NCBI GenBank assembly: GCA_036936605.1
Contig: JAUPFV010000001.1
Coordinates: forward strand, 121,404,771 to 121,468,770
Length of the DNA stretch: 64,000 nucleotides
Source: Limnanthes douglasii subsp. nivea
Taxonomy: Eukaryota > Streptophyta > Magnoliopsida > Brassicales > Limnanthaceae
Reading direction: 5' to 3'
Shown here: positions 20,996 through 33,640 of the stretch, piece by piece
Layout: each line of letters starts with the position of its first letter
Numbering within the stretch: the stretch's first letter is position 1
Position numbers and translations under genes: made by a program
The notes under the pieces: generated by a model
The model's database searches: none
Told to the model about the DNA's origin: nothing
Seen by the model: the letters and a program-made list of their open reading frames with translations, nothing else

Positions 20996-21371
20996 ATGGA
21001 GGTGAACAAAGGAAAAGGAGGTTCGTACGGCCTAAGCTACCCAATGCTGGATAGAAGTAATTATACGGCTTGGGCTATCAAAATGAAAGTTTATATGCAA
21101 GCGCAAGGGGTCTGGAATGCAGTAGAGCCAAAAGATCCCAATGTAGCTGTCGAAGAGAAGACAGATAAGATAGCGCTAGCAATGGTGTATCAGGCAATCC
21201 CGAAGATGTATTGCTCTCAATTGCGAACAAGGGAACAGCGAAGGACGCCTGGGATATGATAAGAACCTTATGCCAAGGTGCAGACAAAGCAAAGAAGGCA
21301 CGGATTCAAACCCTAAAATCTGAATTCGAAATGCTGAATATGGGTGACAATGAAAATTTGAAGATTTTCAC
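20996..21371 (+). pseudogene. Gag N-terminus of copia element B with two 1-bp deletions
   Basis: It starts at MEVNKGKGGSYG (20996). Compared with element A, one base is missing near 21198-21203 (after VYQAIP) and another near 21352-21357 (GAAAATTTG versus GAAAAATTTG). The reading frame therefore shifts twice and Gag cannot be made in full-length form from this copy. The remaining Gag continues in frame with pol from 21372. Confidence 0.9.
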
Positions 21372-24300
21372 ATGAGAATGAATAGCCTCGTTACAAATAT
21401 TCGAGCTTTGGGGGAAACGATGGAAGAATCATACGTCGTAAAGAAACTTCTGCGTGCTGTCCCTACCAGATTCCTACAGATAACTTCAACACTGGAGCAA
21501 TTTGGAGACATCGAGAGCATGACTGTCGAAGAAGCTGTGGGTTCACTCAAGGCACATGAAGAACGAGTAAAAGGAAGGACAGAAACGAAGGAGATTCAAC
21601 TCATGTTGACAGAAGAGGAATGGGCTAAACGAGAAGGAGCCAACAAAAAGCTTCTATTGACGCGTGAAGAATGGCTGAGGCGAAACAATGGTGACAGATC
21701 CACAAGGCAGAGAGGCCATGGAAGGTTTGACAAGAGTGTTATCAAATGCTTCAACTGTAATATCTATGGTCACTTCGCCTCAGAATGCAGGAAACCAAGG
21801 AAACACAAGGAAACACAAGAAGCGGAGGCGAACTTGGCTGCGATGGAAGATGATGAAATGGCCCTACTCTTGGCCAAGCATGATAAAGACTCGTCAAAGC
21901 TTCTCCTGAATGAGGGCAAACTGCTATCTACTCAATTTCCAAGGCGTGGAGAGTGTGCAGGCGAATCAAATGTCTGGTACCTGGACAATGGTGCAAGCAG
22001 TCATATGACAGGTTTTAAAGAAAAGTTTGCAGAACTGGATGAGAGTATATCTGGTGTAGTGCGTTTTGGAGATGGTTCAAAAGTCGAGATAAAAGGAAAG
22101 GGCACTGTGATATTACTGTGCAAAAATGGAGAAGAAAAGATACTGCGAGAGGTGTATTATATACCTAGTTTACGTAATAACATCATATCATTGGGACAGA
22201 TTTCTGAAGAAGGCAATAATGTGGAACTCAAGGGAGAATTTCTGAGGATCTACGACAACAAAGACAGATTATTGATGAAGGTAAAACGATCTGCCAATCG
22301 ACTTTACAAAATTATTATTGAGACTAACAAACAGGAATGTCTGATGACTAAAACGGATGACATCACGAGATTGTGGCATGCCCGTCTTGGGCACGTCAAT
22401 TATCAAGCCATGGCTCTCATGTCTAAGCACCAGATGGTAGAAGGAATGCCCAAGATAATAAAACCAAATGTCGTGTGTGATGGGTGCTTAATGGGAAAGC
22501 AAACCAGGAAGGTATTTCCAGCCAAATCCAAGTTTAGTGCAAAAAAGGTACTAGAACTTATACATGGTGATCTGTGCGGTCCGATATCTCTAACTACTAC
22601 CTCTGGATACAGATATTTCTTTTTGTTAGTTGATGACTTTAGCAGGTTTATGTGGGTGTACTTTCTAAGAACTAAGGACGAGGCATTCGAAGCATTCAAA
22701 AAGTTTCGTGTATTGGTTGAGAACGGGTCAGAGAAAAGAATCAAGGTGCTGAGAACTGACAGAGGAGGTGAATTCAATTCTAATGAGTTTAAAGAATACT
22801 GTGAGAATGCAGGAATTGAGCGACACCTCACGACACCCTACACTCCGCAACAAAACGGAGTGGTAGAGCGTCGAAACCGAACTATTGTGGAGATGACTAG
22901 AAGCAGTCTCAAGGAAATGCAATTGCCATCAAAGATGTGGGCCGAAGCAGTCAGAAACTCGGTATACATCCTCAATAGACTACCCACGCGAGCATTGACA
23001 GGTAAGACGCCGTATGAAGCATGGACAACAAGGAAACCACAGATAAGTCATGTACGGGTCTTTGGGTGCTTATCGCACATGAAAACTCCAAGTGTGCACA
23101 ACACAAAGCTGGATAATCGCAGTAAAAAGTTAGTTAATCTGGGGAGAGAGCCTGGAACTAAAGGATACCGTTTATATGATCCCAAGGAAGATCGTATACA
23201 TATAAGCCGTGACGTCATTTTCGAAGAAACGAAGCAATGGCCGTGGAGTATGATTGCAGATAGGGAGGAGACACAGGCGAGTTTTATTGTGGCAAGTATG
23301 CCTGAGGTTGATGAAACAGGTCAAGATGAGACCGAAATCGTGGAGTATGGTGATGACAACCATAGTGGCAATAACACCTAGACGTCAACACCACAGTCGC
23401 GGGATTCTGAGTCTTCTCAGTCCTCTGTTGGATATGACAACTACAGTAACACTCAGGTATCCACTCCACATTCTCAGTCGTCTGCGTCTAGAATCAATCG
23501 AGATAATTACGATGATAGCACAGAGCCAAAAAGATTCAGACCTTTGAGTGAAATTTACAATGTCACAGAAGAAATAGAGCTTGATGAAGAAGAATTGTGG
23601 CTCATGGGGGTAGATGAACCTGTCAATTATACACAGGCAGCAAAAGATGTCAACTGGATGCAAGCAATGAGGCAGGAGATGGATTCTATTGAGGCAAATG
23701 ATACATGGAAATTGACGAGTCTACCACCTGGACAGAAGATCATAGGTCTGAAATGGATCTATAAATTAAAAAGGGATGCCAACGGGAAGGTGGTAAAATA
23801 CAAGGCACTCCTCGTAGCAAAGGGTTATGTACAAGAACATGGCATTGATTTTGATGAAGTATACGCACCAGTTACTCGGTTGGAGACAGTGAGGTTGCTA
23901 TTAGCTTTGGCAGCTAAAAATCAATGGGAAGTGCACCATCTCGACGTAAAGACGGCCTTCTTGAATGGAGATATAGTGGAAGATGTATACGTTGCCCAAC
24001 CAGAGGGATTTGAAAGAAAGGGACAAGAGCACCTAGTGTACAAATTGTCTAAAGCTTTGTATGGACTTCGCCAGGCGCCTCGTGCTTGGTACGCCAAACT
24101 GAATTCATGTCTTATAAAGCTTGGATTTACTCGTTGTCTGTACGAGCATGCTGTATACATAAGGAAGGAGGGAGAAAATAGTTTGGTTATTGCAGTATAC
24201 GTAGATGACATTCTAGTAACAGGCACGAGTGTCTTAGCAATCAAGGATTTCAAGAACCAGATGAAGCTTCAGTTCAAGATGAGCGACATAGAAAAGCTCA

Positions 24301-25157
24301 GCTACTACTTGGGAATGGAAGTTGAACAAGGAGAAGGATATATCGAATTAAAACAAGCAAGTTATGCACGAAAAATTCTGGAAAATGCAGGCATGGCAGA
24401 TTGTAATCCGACGAAGTATCCAATGGATCCAAGGGAACAGCTTGATCGAGACGAGACAGGAAAGTTGGTCAATGCTACAGACTACAAGAGTATGGTAGGG
24501 GGTCTACGATACTTGGTTTATACGCGACCAGATATCGCATATTCAGTGGGAATAGTCAGCCGATATATGGAAAACCCCACAAAAAGGCACCAGGATGCAG
24601 TGAAAAGAATACTCAGGTACGTTAAGGGAACTATACAACACGGGTTGGTGTATACAAAGAATAGTGACAATAATGTGTTAACTAGGTTTTCAGACAGTGA
24701 CTTGGGTGGACAAATTGAAGATAGAAAGAGCACAGGAGGAGTAGTTTATTACTTGAATGAGAGTATTATCACTTGGGTCTCACAAAAACAGAAGCGTGTT
24801 GCTCTATCATCGTGTGAAGCTGAATTCATGGCTGCTACCGCAGCAGCTTGCCAAGGTATTTGGCTTAGAAATACTCTTAGGCAGATAACACATGAAGCTG
24901 TTGGCCCAGTGATTTTATGCATAGATAATCGATCTGCAATCGACCTGGCTAAGAATCCTATGTTCCATGGTAGAAGCAAGCATATCGACATAAGGTTTCA
25001 CTTTATCAGGGAATGCGTAGAGCGAGGAGAAGTAGTCTTGAAACATGTTTGCAGCAACGATCAAAGAGCAGATATTTTGACAAAGGGGCTAGCTACTGTC
25101 AAGTTTGAAAACATGAGGAAACTATTGGGAGTAAAAAACTTGAGTAAACGAGGTTGA
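21372..25157 (+). pseudogene. Gag C-terminus and Pol (protease, integrase, RT, RNase H) of copia element B; one stop
   Basis: Domains in order: Gag end with zinc knuckle CFNCNIYGHFASEC (about 21748), protease [13 protein letters not shown] (21975), GAG-pre-integrase LWHARLGHVNYQAMALM (22370), CDGCLMGKQT, integrase DDE core (LIHGDLCGPIS, LRTDRGGEFNS, QQNGVVERRNR). RT follows with LKWIYKLKRDANGK, LDVKTAFLNGD, ALYGLRQAPRAWY and the YVDDILVTG active site near 24200. RNase H has FSDSDLGGQIEDRKSTGG and LSSCEAEFMAAT. A TAG at 23379-23381 in the linker between integrase and RT is the only break in about 1,260 codons. It would form the polyprotein for reverse transcription and insertion. Confidence 0.93.
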
Positions 25158-25172
25158 GATTAGGAGGGAGAG

Positions 25173-25377
25173 TGTTGCATTTAATCTCAAACTTTAATTG
25201 TGTCCTTTGAATTTGTCCGTTTCTTTTTCACATTGTCGTTTCACTTTGTGCTGTATTTTTATCTACTCAACTTTGGACTATTTAATAGTCTCTCTATTAC
25301 CTAATAAATCAGATCTGAGATTTAGCATTATCCCTGTTGTCTCAAAACGGTGTATATTAATCTGTTTTAAGATTAGA
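25173..25377 (+). repeat. 3' LTR of copia element B
   Basis: 205 bp, preceded by GAGATTAGGAGGGAGAG and followed by GTTTT, the target duplication. It is the same as the 5' LTR apart from a few bases. Confidence 0.95.
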
Positions 25378-25382
25378 GTTTT

Positions 25383-26164
25383 TAAACAGACGGTGCATAG
25401 GAAACAAGATAACAATGTATATTAAAATACCTATAATTATGATATTAATGTCATATTTATTTTCTTCCATGGTGCACACATTATAGACAAAAAACTTGTG
25501 TATATCGTGCTTGATTATAAGGTAGTTAGCATTGATATACACGATAATATTAAAGGTTAACATGATAAAACTGTATCGACATGCACTTTATAAAGTTCAG
25601 ATATATAAACATCTATACATAATGTGTGATAAAATTATGTGCACCTTTTAGTTAACAAATTGCTATGTTATAACGAATTGTATGAATATATCACGAAAAG
25701 GTTGTACATGTATATAGTGATGATATCTGTATTAATGTCAAAATGAATAGAATATACGAGGGTGCTATAATTTGCAAGTCAATTTTATAAATGTGTGCTT
25801 CCTAAGGGAAATGATCTCCATTCATACACGTATTGTAAGTAAGAAAGCGTAATATTGTTAGTTGTATTTGTACATATGTTTTTTCCGTGCATCCACCTTA
25901 TTCCAAACGGAATATTTTCTACACATTTGGTTCTATGTTACACTTGATCATTCACACAAAAACACGAGGAACTACGAAACAATCGATACAACACGTGCAA
26001 ATTTAAAAAGCTCTAGTCTATTTTAGTGGGAAACTACGAAATCACGTCTTCAAACGAGTAATAACCTCAAATGATTCAACAAAAGCATATCAACTTGTTA
26101 TCTAAACTTCAAAAAATACAACCTACAATAGAATTATCAAGCCATTCGCCACACGATCTCCATA
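25383..26164. other. AT-rich non-coding DNA
   Basis: No coding domain, LTR or clear repeat is visible. It is the flank of copia element B and probably part of the second Tat remnant or older decayed DNA. Confidence 0.4.
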
Positions 26165-26430
26165 ACATATGATAAGTAATCTGCATCTTCATGATCAACA
26201 AGGCTGTAGGATGAGTAATCTCTATCTCCATGATTCAAAAGGCTATAAGCCAAATGATCTCCATCTCCACGATAGAAAGAGCCACAAGCCAAGTAATCTC
26301 CATCTTCATGCTACAAAAAAGGTTATAAGCAATACGATCTCCATCTCCATGATAGAGAAAAGGCTATAAGCCAAATGATCTTCATCTTCACGACTCAATG
26401 CTATACACCAAGTGAGATTCATCTTCATCT
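26165..26430 (+). repeat. Short tandem repeats (about 40 bp) of a second Tat-type remnant
   Basis: Six or so imperfect units contain ATAAGCCAAATGATCTC, CATCTCCACGATAGAAA and AAGGCTATAAGCC variants. The array lies 1.1 kb before a Tat-type LTR, the same relative place as the 5730-6150 array in the first element, though the unit sequences differ. Confidence 0.65.
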
Positions 26431-27503
26431 TATATTTTCGCCTTTTTATGTATTTGTTGCATACTTCTCTCCATCCTTATAATTATGCGAACGAGTCAAT
26501 GACCACACCTATAGACTACACAAAAGACCATACTTAGCTCGGACCATTTGATTCGATTAATACGAATGAGATAATAGGTCACACCCACTGAGGTTACGTA
26601 AGGGCCGCACTGAGCCTAATACTTTGTACCAGAATTAATAAGCGAACTGATAATATATCAAGCCCTTTAAGGCCATGCAATTGGTTGAAATGGCCAGTCC
26701 CGCGAATCAGCTAAGGGGCATGTCCTACTCAAGCTACGCGATGAACCATACTGTGTCCGATCTTGTAAGAAAACACTTGGACACCATAAAAGTTGAACAA
26801 ACACCTATATATTCACTCATATAAAGTATAAACATTCATTACGTTAATCACTACCAAGCGCATTCTCATGCAAATATCACTATGTTGCTTACATGTTTAC
26901 CATCTACACAAAGTTACCTACGACATTCATTTATTCTCTAGCGTAAGGTCCACAACATTTACAACGTAACATACTCACATAAAACAAGTACATCTATATA
27001 TAGTCTTTACTTCATTCTTCACCAAATACTATGGGGCTACTCATCCATATCCAACAAAAAATCAAAGCATGCCGAAGAAGAAGGTAACATCTTAACAACC
27101 TACTAATTGTTAGTTGCACTCTTTTCTTTTGGTAAAATAAAGTTTTTATCCTCGAGGGAGGTTTTGGCCGACAAAGGTTTTTAATGAGGAAAAACAAAAT
27201 TAATTACGAACCAAGTTGGAGACGTCTCTGATAACAGTTCGGTTAGGAAAATTAATATAACCAAGCCTTAAGACTTTTTGAAGTCTAGCCGACATGGCGG
27301 GTATAATTTCTTCCACATGATCAACGGTGCCTCAACAGAAAAGATAAATGAAGACAGAGTTACAAAAACTGAACAAATAAAATAAATAAGCTCCCTCAAG
27401 CGCGAAGAAAAGAAAGAAAAATACAATATCCGGATATTATATGCGACAATTATATAGTCCTCAAGTTTCGATACACTCCAAGTCAAAAACTAGGGGATAC
27501 TTT
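26431..27503 (+). other. 3' non-coding remainder of second Tat-type element
   Basis: No ORF survives. The phrase GGTTTTTAATGAGG near 27175 parallels GGTTTTAATGAGGCATCC in the first Tat element. A purine tract CTAGGGGATAC (27490-27500) then precedes the LTR start. No gag-pol is left upstream, so this is a deleted element or non-autonomous derivative. Confidence 0.5.
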
Positions 27504-27771
27504 TGATAAGGAAATATTTCATATATAATATCCGAATAAAATATAGTATATTTTTAATATAATTAGCCGTTATATCTATTATTTAAATTAACTAATTGGT
27601 AGCAATAAATAAAGAGAGATGAATGTTCTTGTATAACTCTTATAAATAGGAAGAGTTTGAAATGTAAAGGCATCAGATTATATAAATAAATAAGATATTC
27701 TATGTTTCTTTTTTTCTTTCTTTTTTCTATCAAGATGATTTGGGTAACTGATTGAGATTTTACCCTTATCA
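27504..27771 (+). repeat. Tat-type LTR (3' LTR or solo LTR), 268 bp
   Basis: It begins TGATAAGG and ends CCCTTATCA, a perfect 8-bp terminal inverted repeat as expected of an LTR. A polypurine tract lies directly before it. TTGGTCCACC follows; no second LTR or clear target duplication is seen. The sequence is AT-rich with a TATA-like AACTCTTATAAATAGG near 27648. It is shorter than the LTR at 9435 and not closely similar beyond the ends. Confidence 0.75.
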
Positions 27772-29058
27772 TTGGTCCACCAATATTGAGAATGTAAAAT
27801 TTATAATTAAATACATTTACAATGTTATTCATACACCAACCCCCGATGTTGGGTAGTCGGGGTTAATATGTCATAAATATAATAAGCCCAACATTCTTTT
27901 ATCATTTGGCTTGCCATCTTGGGTAACTGTCTATCCAGGATAAACTTTTTGGTTGGAGAATAAAATCTCCATCACTGTGTGATGTACAATTCTTGTGATG
28001 AGTCCATCAACCATATTCTTCATGAGTGTGTTTACATTTAGAGTATCTGAGTTGTTACCATCTCCAAGATCGAGTTCATCATTAATGACGGTGATTGCCT
28101 ATCGTGGTTCTAGGTGGCTTCAAATTGGCCTCCATCTAGCCACTGTAACTCAAGAATTTTTTACTCTCCTCCCATCCTCGCCTCTACGGTATCAAACTGT
28201 GTACTTTATGACATTAAGTTTTGACTCCTTAGATCCAAGGTGGTATGTCGATGTAATCGTGCGTTCAATCACTAACTGACCTTGTTGGTTGTAGATTATT
28301 ATTCGCTTTTGCATATACTTTAGTTAACTTCTACTTGTGCTGTTTTTTCACTCGAAGGTTTCAGTTGGAGTACATAATTTTTGCTCTCCTCCCGTCGTTG
28401 CTTTGCGGTTCGCTCATCTCTTCCCTTTATTTTTAGATGTTGTTGTCCTTTCGATTAGACTTTTTGGATTATCACCGCACACATTTTAATGTCTCTTTTG
28501 CCTTTTTTATCATGCTTTCGACTTTTGTTGAAAACTTTATTTTTCCCTAGCCTATCTCTAATGCATTGTATTTTATGTTTCCTGATCTAAGCTAGTTGGG
28601 TCCAATGATAAATTTTGTATAGCTAATCGTTTAAATGTATAAATAATATTTGTATTTTATTATTAAAAATAAAAATACATAAATTGGATAAGTTACAAAT
28701 GTTAAAAGTTTAGTTTAAGTATGAATATATAAATAAAACGTTAGATACAGTTTAGTGTAAATAAGGCTTACTTAAACTTTGAAAATAAAGGATAAAGTAA
28801 TGATAAAGATATTGGACCAAAAGTTTGGATCCTCAATTTGTCATGTAGTTTTGGGTACAAACATATCCTATGAGAGACTTTTGACTCTTTTAAAAAAAAC
28901 AATTATAAAATTATAAAATTATAGAGAGTCGTAGGATAGTTTCTCTGAAATTAAGAGGAGACAAAAAATTTACAGAAATACGTTTAAAAACTACCCAATT
29001 CTAAAATGTTGTAAAAGTCGGATAAATAGAAAAGCAAACAAATAGAAATTCTAAAATC
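27772..29058. other. Unassigned non-coding DNA
   Basis: 27840-28560 has a more balanced base composition, including an open stretch 27995-28279, and could be a decayed gene or repeat, but I recognise nothing. 28560-29058 is AT-rich with no feature. Confidence 0.35.
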
Positions 29059-29067
29059 ATATCAGAT

Positions 29068-30088
29068 GGGTGAAGCTATTTCTTCCATCATATTTTTTAT
29101 TTCTTCCATATTTTAAAAAATAAATAAATTATGACTTGCTTTTACTATCTTGCCCTTATTTTACTTTCTAATTTATAACTTGACGCAGTTAACCATTATG
29201 AAATCCTTATATCAACAAACACATGATTAAACCAAATTAAATCCAACATATATGATTTAGCTTCTAAAATTAAACCGTAAAAAAATCAAATTTCTTAAAG
29301 ATTACTCATAGAAGAGAAAGACACCCAAACCAAAGATTTAACACCAGAGAACATCACCCAATCAGCCAACAAGTTAATTTAATATTGCTTTTTTAGTTTT
29401 GCATTCATGTAATTTATAAATCTGTGTTAAAAACATATTTTTGAAAATCCCGATTTGTGCAGATTTTAGTAGAAAAAAACTAATTCAGAGACAGTAGATA
29501 GGAATCAAATGCTTTTTTTCTAGGCAAAAACACTTGATTCTGAGACAACACCTCGGACATAGGTGTTTTTTATATAAAAAATGCACTTAAATTCGAGATG
29601 TCATCTCGGAAAATTAGGTACATTTCGTCTGTTTCAAGAAATAATGGTGCATTTTAAGTGTTTTTTCAAATAACGAATGATTTCTACCTTAGATGAATTC
29701 AAGAAAAACTGCAATTGTTTTTCAAGATTAGAAGATAAATCGAATAGGTGGCTAGGATTTGTTATTTTTCAAGATTTGAAGAGAAATCTGAAGAGGAGGC
29801 CGTTTTTATACTAGCTAGGCTAGGGTTAGGGTTTATGGGTGATTGATGGTGAGAAGCTAATATGGTTGGTTGGGTCTGCAGAAGTTAATAGGGTGGGAGA
29901 CAGTTGAGATAGGGTGGGAGATAGTTGAGATGGTGGTAGAAGTCGACGGAGTTTCTGGAGAATGAATGAGTTTTGGGATAAAATAAAAAGGGTAAATATG
30001 TTATTTCCTTTATGGAGGAAATAACAAAGTGGAGTTTTTAATTATTTATGGGGGAAATAGAAAATTTGATGGAGGAAATAGCTTCACC
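29068..30088. mobile_element. Non-autonomous Mutator-type element with 9-bp target duplication
   Basis: The ends are inverted repeats: GGGTGAAGCTATTTCTTCC on the left and the complement of GGAGGAAATAGCTTCACC on the right. Similarity decays inward through ATTTCTTCCAT-type repeats. Perfect 9-bp direct repeats ATATCAGAT flank it (29059-29067 and 30089-30097). Nine-base duplications are typical of Mutator-like elements. The 1,021-bp interior has no transposase. At 29810-29960 there is a G-rich stretch with internal repeats of GGTGGGAGA-AGTTGAGAT; whether it is captured gene sequence cannot be told. It was probably mobilised in trans. Confidence 0.85.
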
Positions 30089-30097
30089 ATATCAGAT

Positions 30098-32280
30098 ATA
30101 CATGAAATACCAAAAAAGTGAAATATAATATAGATTTTAAATCTTTCTTAACAAAATAATGAAAAGGAGGAGCTTACTGAAAAGATAAACAACTAAAAGT
30201 AGTATATGGTTGTCATCCATAAGAGCATGCAAGTGAAAATTACAGCCGGGTGAAGGAACAAATATTAATGGTTGTCATCGGAACAATATACGGACATCCT
30301 GATAGTCCAAACGAAGAAGAGGCGACAAAAAATTAAAATAAAGGCGAATGACACCAAAAGCCACTTAAAAGGCTTCAACAAATTAAGATGATCGCGATTG
30401 ACACAAACGTCGTTGAAAAGGCTTCAACGCGCCAAAGCATGTAGTTAACTAACATTTGATTAAAACTCGACAAACTACTCGGTCTTACCGATATAGATAA
30501 AAAAAAGCAAAGAAGGAGCAACAAGAGAATCGAAGGTGCAGCTCTACCAAAATAACAATAATCAGCGACAGAAAGAGATAAAGGACCGCATAAGATGCTT
30601 TAAATATCGCCTTAAATATTTTTATTTAAATATTATAAGAAAGAGAAACATTTTGGTATGATACAGTATATGAATCAATGCCTTCATATTGCCTTAAATA
30701 TTTTCACTCAAAACATAAGAGATCGAAATACAAGATGATGATTAAACTAGTGGATGGTGATAATGAACAGAATAAGCAAGTCTAGAATTTATTTTCCGAT
30801 CAATCAACAACATCCTACTCAAAGTGGTAAATAGATTCCTAAGCTGAAATCCATTATCATAAGTGATAAATTCCTGATGGAAATTATAGTACTCATCAAG
30901 AACCAACCAATTTAAGGAATGCAAATAATCTTGTATAGCAGAAATACCAAGAAAACAAAAAATATGGATATATTAAAAACAAAGAACAAGCCACTGAATT
31001 TAGTAGAAAAAATCACTCAAAAAAATTAAAGAATAAAAAAGAGAAACTAATTAAGGAAATTCTTAACATTCCTCAACAATATTAAGAACAATACACGGCT
31101 ACTACAAATAATACAGATAACGAGATCATTGAGGTCGTACGATCTATTAAAAATGAAACAATATTCTCCTCGGTAATAATTTTGATAATTTAGATTTGGA
31201 AACAACATCCCTTACTCTAAGAACCTCGGGAAGTCTTCCAACACCACCTGCACCGGATAAAATAGAAGATAAAAAACAATTTCAGAAAATTCTTAACATG
31301 AAATCGAAAAAAGAAGAAGAGTAAAATCATTTAAAGTTTGAATCTTCACAAAAAATCTACAAGTTAAAGGGTCGTGAAGGCCTTTTATCAGCCCTTTAAA
31401 AGAATAATAAAAACTCTCAAATGAAACTTTAGGGGATTATAAAATAAAAAAACTATAAAAAGGATAAAATCAATCATTATGACTGGAAAAGTGATTTTTT
31501 TAGCCATTCACAAGCCAATATTTTATATTGACAACCTTGAAAGATTAATTAGAAAGTTTGGTTATCAAACAAATGGGACAAATATCAATAACAAAATTTA
31601 GTTCAACTGGAAAAATGTTTTCAACGAAAACTAAACTCCTATTCAATTAAGAGCCATTATGTTACTTAGAAAGTCTAAATGTTAGGAATATGAGGATAAT
31701 AAAATAATAGACTCAATTGAAAAAACTAATTTAAAAATACCAAATCGTTGAAGTTGTATTCGATTTTTTTTGCTTTATACTCTCCCGCTTACTTTTTTCA
31801 ACCTTCACATAAACCCATTAAAATTAACACATTATCTCGACTAGTCTTCACTAATTAAAAAAAACTTATATATTTTTTAATGCGGGTCTCATCACTTGAG
31901 TACTATTTTTAGATCAATTTTTTTTGTTTGCAAGAGATTTGTAAGAAATGATAAAAAAAAGTCTCTAGATGAAGATCCAATACTCATGAAGAAAAAGTTG
32001 AAGTTTACTTGGTATTTTATTAAAACAAAATTTAAAAAATTAAAAAATCATGAATCTGATATGAAAAATATATGAATTTAAATAATAAAACCTTCAAAAA
32101 AAGATAAGATTAGGTTTTTATTTTAAAAAAGAAAAAAGAAAAAAGAAATAAAATATATGAAATAAAAGCTCGATCTTAAGAAGAGAGAAACAAAAGTCGG
32201 TTAAATGATAAGGAATGGCAACTTTTTGAGCAATGACTGCAAGTCAATAGAAAAATCACAGAGGAAATCTCTCTTACGAA
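30098..32280. other. AT-rich DNA without recognisable genes
   Basis: No ORF with a recognisable domain and no LTR or terminal repeat found. One short direct repeat lies at 30345-30428. Confidence 0.4.
30345..30428 (+). repeat. Two-copy imperfect direct repeat
   Basis: GAATGACACCAAAAGCC...AAAAGGCTTCAAC (30345-30379) recurs as GATTGACACAAACGTCG...AAAAGGCTTCAAC (about 30397-30428). It could be the last trace of a tandem array like those in Tat elements. Confidence 0.5.
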
Positions 32281-33640
32281 TCAATTTCTTGATTCTCAAG
32301 AAATTGTTTCCTTCATCTTCATAGCTTTCTAGCTGCTAGTTCTCTATCCTCTTTAGATTTAATTGATTCATTTCAATAAATCTTTTAATATCAAGTAATT
32401 GATGCTAACAATTCTACAAGTTAGTCTTCAATTTCGCAGAAATTCTTCTAAATATTGCAGATTATCAAGCCTCATCATCAACCTCCAGTCTGAAATTGTC
32501 TGTTTGTCAAACCATTCCAGATCTTGCCCGTTCTATAGTTTTCAACTGTTCCTGCAATGGAAAAGAAGCAAGTCAGAATCCCAACAGAAACATCATTCCC
32601 AACAATCCAAGAAGCAACAAGAAATCAGAGACCTTTTGAGAATTCACTCAGACCTTATGTTGATTTGTTTAAACCTTCAATCAAGAATAACGAATATACT
32701 CCGATTGCAATACACCAAAAAAATGATCATGTTTCACTTCAATACACAAAACAAGACAAAAAACGATTATTAGCAGTGACTAAATTCACAGTTATAAGGA
32801 AATTTTCAGCAGGTATCCCAAAGAAACAAACTCTAGCTATACTCCTAATCAGAATAACATGGGAAGCTTACCTGTTTAGAAAAATCAAGAGATTGACACC
32901 ATCAGTCCAAAATGCCTAAGTAAATCCTCTCAAAACCAACTCAAAGCCAAAAAATCTATTCATACCTCTCAAAAACTCAACAAATCTGGTAGCCTTCCGA
33001 TAACTCCTTCTGCCTCTACACATGATATCAAAGCTATTGGGAAGCTCTTGAGCAGAAAATTAAAAAAAAAGTAAAGTTAAACCACCAAAAGGACTAAACA
33101 CAACCAAAGTCATACAATTTAAAGGGTCAGCCAAGCATTACTGGAAACTCTAAATGACTATTTCAATCCTATATTCTAGGGATAGCTCAATCTACGAAAG
33201 GCAACAAAGAATGGAGATGGAAAATTCCAAAAGCTAAGATGCAGCTTCAAGTCTATCTTACCTAGATCAAACAAAGTGCTGACCGTTCATTGGAAACCTG
33301 AAGGCTCATGATTATCAAATTACCTCATCTTTCAATCTGGTTGTGATCAAATTACCTCATCTTTCAATCTGGTTGTCTGCGATTTAAAGCTGGAGCTGAC
33401 GTTCTGGCTGTCTGCGATTTAAAGCTGGAGCTGATTTGGACATTTGGAATGCTGATTTGGTGGTCGTCGAGCTGGTCGTCTTAAAGGTTAAAAACAATTA
33501 GGGTTTCTAAGGTTAAGATCAATCTGGATCTTATTTTGATTTGGGTGAACCGGGCCCGACATCTTGTTGCGTTTCGTATTCTATAAGGCTTTTTGGACCA
33601 TATTCATTTTATTAATAAAAAATTCTTCTTTTTTGCTTAA
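32281..33640. other. Unassigned DNA with an unrecognised ORF (32557-32919)
   Basis: The plus-strand ORF from 32557 (MEKKQVRIPTETSFPTIQEA, 120 codons) overlaps another frame and matches nothing I know. The end of the block (33585-33630, TTTTATTAATAAAAAATTC) looks like the 3' end of a LINE, so the whole block may be a decayed non-LTR element. Confidence is low. Confidence 0.3.
33314..33435 (+). repeat. Two consecutive tandem duplications (32 bp x2, then about 27 bp x2 at 35-bp spacing)
   Basis: ATCAAATTACCTCATC... occurs at 33314 and 33346 (period 32). Then TGTCTGCGATTTAAAGC... occurs at 33374 and 33409 (period 35). Copies are nearly perfect, so the duplications are fairly recent. Confidence 0.8.

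Larger units (their letters stand above)
20742..25377 (+). mobile_element. Ty1/copia element B, nearly intact autonomous copy
   Basis: It has LTRs of 204 and 205 bp, the initiator-Met primer site, a full gag-pol, a polypurine tract and the 5-bp target duplication GTTTT (20737-20741 and 25378-25382). By eye the two LTRs differ at three bases and one indel (under 2%), so it is younger than A. Only three lesions are visible: two 1-bp deletions in gag and one stop in pol. It is the same family as element A (near-identical gag, LTR and 3' end) and is a plausible type of helper for A. Confidence 0.96.

Noticed and set aside
32557..32919. 120-codon ORF as a possible gene
   Set aside because: No recognisable domain, overlapping frames, AT-rich decayed surroundings; kept only as unassigned DNA.
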